Shown piece after piece: positions 59,887-64,000 of a stretch of DNA of 64,000 nucleotides. Under the pieces are notes generated by a model. That model was not told the DNA's origin. It saw only the letters and a program-made list of their open reading frames with translations, and did no database searches. Source of the DNA: Fibrisoma montanum (GTDB taxonomy: Bacteria > Bacteroidota > Bacteroidia > Cytophagales > Spirosomataceae); assembly GCF_003583365.1 (NCBI RefSeq), contig NZ_QXED01000003.1, positions 806,001-870,000 on the forward strand, in the 5' to 3' direction. Each line of letters starts with the position of its first letter. Position 1 is the stretch's first letter. The translations under genes and the position numbers were made by a program.

Positions 59887-60291
59887 TTACCGGCGTTCGG
59901 TGGCTAACACCTCTGTCCCGGCCGGATATTGAATTTCCGGGCCTTTCTCGGCCGTAACGAAGACACGATTAGGGCGGTCGATGGCCGTTGCGGTCAGATC
60001 GGCCTCCAGCGCTTTGGACGACGGTTCGAGCAGACCCAGTTTTTTGATGGTGTTACGATCCGATTCCATCCACCCGATGTACGTACGTTGTGGGGGAGTT
60101 AGCCGGTCGGCCGGGGCCAGGTTCCGTACGTTCATCTTAATCAGATAGTTTTCGTTTTTATCCCGCTTCACGTGCACCTTACCAGTAGCCGCCGGGACAA
60201 CTGACGAGGGCAGGAAGTTCATTGTTGGGGTGCATGATCCAGCAATCAGGATCAGCGAAGCAAAAGAGATGTTAGCAAGTGTCTTTTTCAT
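59887..60291 (-). CDS. Small hypothetical lipoprotein
   Basis: A 134-aa exported lipoprotein. The N-terminus MKKTLANISFASLILIAGSC is a lipoprotein signal with the cysteine at residue 20. The mature part contains SVVPAATGKVHVKRDKNENY and TYIGWMESDRNTIKKLGLL but no domain I know. It is alone on the minus strand, with nothing to suggest its role. Confidence 0.75.
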   Translation of the reverse strand: MKKTLANISFASLILIAGSCTPTMNFLPSSVVPAATGKVHVKRDKNENYLIKMNVRNLAPADRLTPPQRTYIGWMESDRNTIKKLGLLEPSSKALEADLTATAIDRPNRVFVTAEKGPEIQYPAGTEVLATERR

Positions 60292-60499
60292 CGTACGTTG
60301 AGTTAACTGTCAATTCACAAATAACTTCTTGTTAGCTTAAGAAAAGCTTACAGACAACTTAAATTCTGCTTAGAGGCCTCTCAAGGCCCATTATCAAGCG
60401 TACGGCAAGGCTTATCGGTTCGTAAACCGAGCGAGAACCAAGCCCTCGGCTTTACCCTATGCATGGAAATAGTCTGAACACCCGTAGTGGTTTACCCGG

Positions 60500-61408
60500 C
60501 TACGTCGGATACCGGCTGAGCGATCCGCTCCCGCGCCACGTTTCGATCAGAGCCTGCCTGAACGCTACCGGTGATGCACCCGTTTCACGCCTGAACACCC
60601 GGGCAAAATAAGACGAATCAAGAAAATTAAGCTGCGTCGCTACTTCCGTAATGGTCAGGTCAGAAAACGAGAGCAGCCGTTTGGCTTCCAGCATACTCCG
60701 TGCCCGTACAACCTCACTGGCCGTTTTCCCGGTCACCTGTTTACACACTAGATTCAGGTGGTGCTGGGTAATGTTCAGCCGGTCGGCGTAGACGCTGACG
60801 GGCCAGTTGTCGGCAAAGTGCTGATCCAGCAGGCTTTTCAAGTTTTTATATAGAAGCACGTACTTCTTCGGCACCGCCTGGCCTGCCTCACTGTCAATGC
60901 ACCGCTGAATCTGCGCCAGCAGCACATGAAGCAGCGACTGCGTAATGGCATTTGACCGATCCGTACGCTGCTGCTCCCGACCCAGCAGTTCGATGGTATG
61001 CCGGATATCGGCGAAGTTGTCGGGGCTGGGTCTCAGCAGCGGATTGGCGTAAAAATTATCCAGAAAGCTCAGTTCAAACAGCGTGTCCCGGTTCTGATAA
61101 TTGAGCAGAAAAAAGTCTTCGGTGAACAGAATACTGCCGCCGGTGAGCGGCTCCCACTCCTCAAAAAAATGAAGTTGCCCCGGCGAAATGAAGAACAGCG
61201 AACCGGGCGTCAACTCGTACTCCACGTAGTCGATCGCCTGGCGACTACGCCCCGAATCAATCCAGATAATTTCATAGAAGGTGTGTTTGTGGGGGTCCTC
61301 CACATCCGGCTCCTCCATCTGTTCGAAGCGCGTTATTTCGAACTCCGTTGGCTTGTCGGGCTGGTTGATAAAATGCCCGATTGAATAGAGCGGGAAGACA
61401 AGTTGCAT
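60500..61408 (-). CDS. AraC-family transcriptional regulator
   Basis: A 302-aa regulator. The N-terminal cupin part (EDPHKHTFYEIIWIDSGRSRQ, about 30-100) is followed by a helical linker and C-terminal double helix-turn-helix (VYADRLNITQHHLNLVCKQVTG, ITEVATQLNFLDSSYFARVFRRETG). It is divergent from the Crp-type gene at 61607 with 198 bp between them. The sugar or metabolite sensed is unknown. Confidence 0.93.
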   Translation of the reverse strand: MQLVFPLYSIGHFINQPDKPTEFEITRFEQMEEPDVEDPHKHTFYEIIWIDSGRSRQAIDYVEYELTPGSLFFISPGQLHFFEEWEPLTGGSILFTEDFFLLNYQNRDTLFELSFLDNFYANPLLRPSPDNFADIRHTIELLGREQQRTDRSNAITQSLLHVLLAQIQRCIDSEAGQAVPKKYVLLYKNLKSLLDQHFADNWPVSVYADRLNITQHHLNLVCKQVTGKTASEVVRARSMLEAKRLLSFSDLTITEVATQLNFLDSSYFARVFRRETGASPVAFRQALIETWRGSGSLSRYPT

Positions 61409-61606
61409 TGTTATAAAGTTTGACTATTTAGCTTTTTCACGCGCAAAAAAAGCGGGCCAGAATCTAGTCCAGAGCTTCAGATACTTCCTTTGCCGGGCCT
61501 CTGATTAACCTTGCCTTCACTTTTACATGTCGGTCGGTTAACTTAGCGCCAACCGGTTTGGAGACGGCTTGTTGTCGGCCAAAGTTCTTATGCTGGTTGT
61601 CAAACG

Positions 61607-62191
61607 ATGGACAAAGAACCACTGATTCAGTTTATTGAACAAACCCTGCCCATTCCCCGCGCAACGGTCGAACGCATAGCCGACCAGTTCGAGGATGGTG
61701 TGTTTGCCAAAAATGAGTATTTCGTCCGGGCGGGTAAAGTCAGTAACGACTATCTGTTTCTGACCGATGGTGTTATGCGGGCTTTTACGCTCGATACCGA
61801 CGGCAACGAAGTAACAACCGGGTTCTACGCCAAAAATCGGGTGGTGTTTGAGGTGTCGTCCTTTTTCATGCGGAGGATTTCCGATGAAAACATCCAGGCC
61901 CTGACCGACTGCCGGGGCTTTATCCTGACCTTCGATAAGCTGAACCAACTCTTCCACGCGATGCCCGAATTTCGGGAGTTTGGGCGGGCGATGCTGGCGC
62001 GGGAGTTTGCCGCCTTTAAACAACGCACGCTGGCGCTGATTAACCAAAGCGCCGAAGAGCGTTATGCCGACCTGATCCGCACAAACCGCGAGGTGTTTCA
62101 GTCCGCCCAGTTGAAGCAGATTGCCTCCTACCTCGGCATTACCGACACGTCGCTGAGCCGCATCCGGCGTGAGTACGCCAAAAAGGGCTGA
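61607..62191 (+). CDS. Crp/Fnr-family regulator
   Basis: A 194-aa regulator with an N-terminal cyclic-nucleotide-binding-like barrel (about 20-115) and a C-terminal helix-turn-helix (LKQIASYLGITDTSLSRIRREYAKKG). It lacks Fnr-type cysteines. The NAD(P)-binding protein gene follows after 94 bp in the same orientation; it may regulate it. Length and layout are typical of Bacteroidota Crp-type regulators. Confidence 0.9.
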   Translation: MDKEPLIQFIEQTLPIPRATVERIADQFEDGVFAKNEYFVRAGKVSNDYLFLTDGVMRAFTLDTDGNEVTTGFYAKNRVVFEVSSFFMRRISDENIQALTDCRGFILTFDKLNQLFHAMPEFREFGRAMLAREFAAFKQRTLALINQSAEERYADLIRTNREVFQSAQLKQIASYLGITDTSLSRIRREYAKKG

Positions 62192-62285
62192 CGCATTTCT
62201 TGCCAAATGACAAGTACGTTCTTTCCATTTGCGAAGCTGCGGCCAGATGCTGGCAGCGTCTTTTGTATCGTAAACGAACACGATT

Positions 62286-63293
62286 ATGATACAGACGAAC
62301 GAGCCAATATTGATTACATCGGCAACGGGCAAGACGGGTTACGAAACTACCCTTCAACTGCTGAAAGACGGGTACCGAGTCCGGATTTTTGTACGATCCA
62401 GAAACACACGGGCGCTGGAGCTGGAAAAGCTCGGGGCCGAACTAGCTATCGGCGAGTTTGGCCAGTACGAGTCGTTGACGAAGGCGCTGAAGGGCGTTAA
62501 GCGGGTGTACTACTGTCACCCGATCATGCCGGGTATGCCGCAGCATGTGAAACTCTTTATCCGGGCGGCTGAGGAAGCCCAACTCGATGCAATTGTTTTT
62601 ATGGGGCAGTGGCTGGCCGAATTCGACGATCAGGAAAGCATGCTCACCAACGACATAAAAACGGCCTACCAGTTGCTCGAAGCATCCGGACTGCCTGTTG
62701 TGTATTTCAATCCGGGATATTTTGCGGAGAACGTGGCCCCGCTTATCGAATTTATTGTTCAACTCGGCATTATGCCATCGCCGTTCGGGGTCGGGAAATG
62801 CCCCTGGATTTCGAGTCAGGATTTGGGTGCCGTAGCTGCGGCTTTGCTCAAAAACCCCGCGCCCTATGTCGGCCAGAAAATACACCCGACGGGTCCCGAA
62901 TCGGTTTCAGCGGAGCAGATGGCGGCCGTTTTCACTAAAGTCAGTGGCCGGAAAGTCAGGCTACTAAACATACCCGACCAGTTGTTTTTGAAAGCCGGAT
63001 TCATGACCGGAAAGGAATTTGGGTATGACGCGTTCAGTATTGTTCAGGGCAATTTTTATAACCAGCAGTTTCGACTCAACCGATTCGATGTGGGTGGCCC
63101 AACCGACGTCGTCAACGAACTGACCGGCCGCGAACCCGAAAGTTTTGAAACCATTGCCCACCGACTCATTCAGCAGTCGCCCTACGGGAAACGTACGTTC
63201 ACTACCTGGCTCTCCGCCGTCAGGAAGTTCATGAGCATGCCCTTTACGCCCCTCCCCCATAAGCGGCAACTTGCTGCGTTAAACCAATCCTAA
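62286..63293 (+). CDS. NmrA-like NAD(P)-binding protein
   Basis: A 335-aa atypical SDR of the NmrA/NAD(P)H-binding group. The cofactor loop is SATGKTGYETTLQLLKDGYRVRIFVRS (about 12-38), and there is no Y-x3-K active site, so it may act as a redox sensor or a quinone/NADPH reductase. The C-terminal half (about 180-335) is a substrate-binding alpha/beta part. It is preceded by a Crp-type gene on the same strand and followed 17 bp later by a membrane protein gene. Confidence 0.88.
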   Translation: MIQTNEPILITSATGKTGYETTLQLLKDGYRVRIFVRSRNTRALELEKLGAELAIGEFGQYESLTKALKGVKRVYYCHPIMPGMPQHVKLFIRAAEEAQLDAIVFMGQWLAEFDDQESMLTNDIKTAYQLLEASGLPVVYFNPGYFAENVAPLIEFIVQLGIMPSPFGVGKCPWISSQDLGAVAAALLKNPAPYVGQKIHPTGPESVSAEQMAAVFTKVSGRKVRLLNIPDQLFLKAGFMTGKEFGYDAFSIVQGNFYNQQFRLNRFDVGGPTDVVNELTGREPESFETIAHRLIQQSPYGKRTFTTWLSAVRKFMSMPFTPLPHKRQLAALNQS

Positions 63294-63310
63294 ACTCAAT
63301 ACAACACACC

Positions 63311-64000
63311 ATGAATACCTTGCCCGTTTATGTCCCCGTCGTCTTTGGACTGACTGTGCTGCTTACCTTCTTTTTGCTGCTGAATGTACTGCGCCAACGG
63401 GTCAGCCAGCCGCGGCTTTTGACCGTGGCGGGACTGCTCATGCTATGGTGGCTGCTGGTGAGCAGTCTGGCGCTGAGCGGATTCTTTCAGGTTGCCAATA
63501 CCAGACCTCCCCGACTGTTTTTTCTGATTGGCCCACCGCTGTTGCTGCTCGTCGGGCTGTTCAGTCGAAAGCGAAGCCGGGCTCTTTTTCAAACGCTTCC
63601 GCTCCAGCGGCTGACGCTGATTCACCTCGTCCGCATTCCTGTGGAACTGGTATTGCTCTGGTTGTTTTTTGGTAAACTGGTGCCGGTAGAGATGACCTTC
63701 GAAGGCCGTAATTTCGACATCCTGGCGGGGTTAAGTGCGCCGTTGGTAGCCTGGCTGGGCTTTACCGGCGGACGGGTAAACTACCGCCTGTTACTGGTCT
63801 GGAACCTGTTGTGTGTCGGGTTGCTGCTAAACATCGTTGGTACGGCAGTCCTGTCAGCTCCGTTGCCGTTTCAGCGGTTCGGCTTTGACCAGCCCAACGT
63901 GGGGATAGGCCTGTTTCCGTTCGTGCTGCTGCCCAGCTTCATTGTGCCGGTGGTGCTGTGGAGCCACCTGGTGTCAATCCGGCAACTGCTGGTTATTCCC
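63311..64000 (+). CDS. Multi-pass membrane protein, truncated by window end
   Basis: The first 230 codons of a gene that is open to the window end. The product is hydrophobic throughout, with about six or more helices (VPVVFGLTVLLTFFLLLNVL, LLMLWWLLVSSLALSGFF, LFFLIGPPLLLLVGLF and others). I recognise no family. Start is the ATG at 63311, 17 bp after the preceding gene, so it is probably co-transcribed with the NmrA-like gene. The end lies outside the window. Confidence 0.75.
   Translation, partial: MNTLPVYVPVVFGLTVLLTFFLLLNVLRQRVSQPRLLTVAGLLMLWWLLVSSLALSGFFQVANTRPPRLFFLIGPPLLLLVGLFSRKRSRALFQTLPLQRLTLIHLVRIPVELVLLWLFFGKLVPVEMTFEGRNFDILAGLSAPLVAWLGFTGGRVNYRLLLVWNLLCVGLLLNIVGTAVLSAPLPFQRFGFDQPNVGIGLFPFVLLPSFIVPVVLWSHLVSIRQLLVIP

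Overview
The window looks like chromosomal DNA of a Bacteroidota member of the Cytophagales, probably close to Spirosoma, at a moderately high GC content. The evidence is SusC/SusD and other TonB-dependent receptors, a FecI-type ECF sigma factor with a FecR anti-sigma factor, DUF4249 and DUF6515 proteins, and two Bacteroidota-type TAnnTTTG -7 boxes at 37.4 kb. I see no rRNA, tRNA, CRISPR array, transposase or phage gene.

Layout. 0-8.8 kb: a large palindromic repeat, an AraC regulator and aldo/keto reductase, a membrane fatty-acid hydroxylase, an outer-membrane set (TonB receptor, DUF4249 lipoprotein, PagL-like deacylase) and a DUF6515 protein. 9-31.8 kb: one large glycan-utilisation locus. 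A sigma factor and a divergent FecR gene precede an STN-containing SusC and a SusD. After a terminator-like hairpin comes a co-oriented gene string: a secreted sugar isomerase/epimerase fused to a ChbG/YdjC-like deacetylase, three sulfatases, a GMC oxidoreductase, a GH78-type rhamnosidase and three more sulfatases. 32-44.3 kb: a membrane protein and a DUF218 protein; a giant ThuA / glucose-sorbosone dehydrogenase / PKD / cytochrome c fusion divergent from a NUDIX-type regulator with two operator-like palindromes; a zinc peptidase; a TetR-controlled SDR/DUF2147 group; a seventh sulfatase. 44.3-53.5 kb: minus-strand operons (Crp regulator, solo CoaB-like ligase, ATP-grasp enzyme, TANGO2/NRDE protein; gamma-glutamyltransferase; SDR; DUF763 paired with an AlkA-like glycosylase). 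53.6-64 kb: regulators and oxidoreductases, a large unknown secreted protein, a low-GC GNAT gene beside an inverted repeat, and a membrane gene cut by the window end.

How it fits together. The sigma/anti-sigma pair and the STN domain of SusC suggest trans-envelope induction by the glycan. SusCD would import oligosaccharides, six sulfatases would remove sulfate esters, the GH78 enzyme would remove rhamnose-like residues, and the GMC enzyme and the isomerase-deacetylase fusion would process released sugars. The substrate is inferred to be a sulfated, deoxyhexose-containing and perhaps N-acetylated glycan. No polysaccharide lyase, endo-glycosidase or sulfatase-maturing enzyme is in the window.

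The most unusual features are the isomerase-deacetylase fusion, in-frame GC-rich 15-bp repeats inside two genes of the locus, the ThuA-dehydrogenase-cytochrome fusion with its operator/promoter arrangement, the DUF763-glycosylase pair, and two copies of a ~95-bp palindrome 54 kb apart.
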